Shown here: positions 14,065 to 14,109 of the stretch, piece by piece
Position numbering within the stretch: position 1 is the first letter of the stretch
Layout of the letters: every line of letters starts with the position of its first letter
Source: Planctomycetia bacterium
Lineage (GTDB): Bacteria > Planctomycetota > UBA1135 > GCA-002686595
Assembly: GCA_005778045.1 (NCBI GenBank)
Contig: SXKQ01000045.1
Coordinates: 1 to 14,109 of the forward strand
Length of the DNA: 14,109 nucleotides
Reading direction: 5' to 3'
The notes under the pieces: generated by a model
The model's database searches: none
Told to the model about the DNA's origin: nothing
The model's input: only the letters and a program-made list of their open reading frames with translations
Position numbers and translations under genes: made by a program

Positions 14065-14109
14065 TGGAGCGGGCGACGGGGTTCGAACCCGCGACATTCA
14101 GCTTGGGAA
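14065..14109 (-). tRNA. tRNA-Gly (CCC), 3' part, cut by the right edge
   Basis: On the minus strand the sequence gives an anticodon loop TTCCCAA with anticodon CCC, the 3' anticodon stem GCTGA, variable loop ATGTC, T arm GCGGG-TTCGAAC-CCCGT, acceptor strand CGCCCGC, discriminator U and an encoded CCA (14065-14067). The acceptor and T arm match bacterial glycine tRNAs. The 5' half lies beyond the window, so pairing of the acceptor and D arm cannot be checked. Confidence 0.88.

Noticed and set aside
1..14109. CRISPR array, insertion sequence or rRNA
   Set aside because: No regularly spaced direct repeats, no transposase-like protein with terminal inverted repeats and no rRNA sequence were seen.

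Overview
The window is high-GC DNA (hand counts of 60-base samples run from about 60 to 68 % G+C). It most likely comes from a Planctomycetota-type bacterium. The best evidence is the secreted protein at 10036-11133. Its Cys-rich C-terminal module resembles one I recall as widely repeated in secreted proteins of that phylum. A lipoprotein sulfatase paired with a large TlpA-like protein, and a divergent RsmH-type methyltransferase, fit the same picture. The assignment comes from recognising families by eye, not from a search.

Layout. 1-1720 (minus strand) holds two damaged genes: the 5' part of an NAD-malic enzyme with an in-frame amber codon and a Tyr-to-Cys change at the catalytic position, and a decayed ferric-reductase-type flavoprotein. 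1793-4735 is intact: an RsmH-like methyltransferase, a convergent RRM RNA-binding protein, a small coiled-coil/winged-helix protein with its own promoter, and a single-domain globin. 4770-7682 (minus) is a tight two-gene unit, a TlpA-like thioredoxin protein followed by a lipoprotein sulfatase. Upstream on the same strand, 7744-8901 is a Kef/CPA2 cation:proton antiporter remnant with at least four lesions. 9216-10023 carries a small DUF4258-like protein and a doubtful short ORF. 10036-11133 (minus) is the secreted protein.

At about 11683 there is an abrupt joint. To its left is only the C-terminal part of an OprB-type porin (minus). To its right is only the C-terminal part of an Lhr-like DNA helicase (plus). 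Both genes lack their 5' portions at the same point. The helicase runs tail-to-tail into a frameshifted small protein that may be GIY-YIG-like and ends in nine arginines. About 370 bases of unassigned DNA follow, then the 3' end of a tRNA-Gly(CCC) at the right edge. This right-hand 2.4 kb looks like the end of a degraded genomic island beside a tRNA gene.

A main theme is gene decay. Several unrelated genes carry stops, frameshifts, deletions or truncations, while long neighbours (RsmH-like, TlpA, sulfatase, secreted protein) are clean. A uniformly poor sequence would not easily give that pattern. Misassembly at the 11683 joint remains possible. I do not see a complete, clearly new multigene system. 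The best candidates for novelty are the helicase/nuclease-like pair beside the tRNA, the winged-helix protein at 3489-3977 and the secreted protein family.
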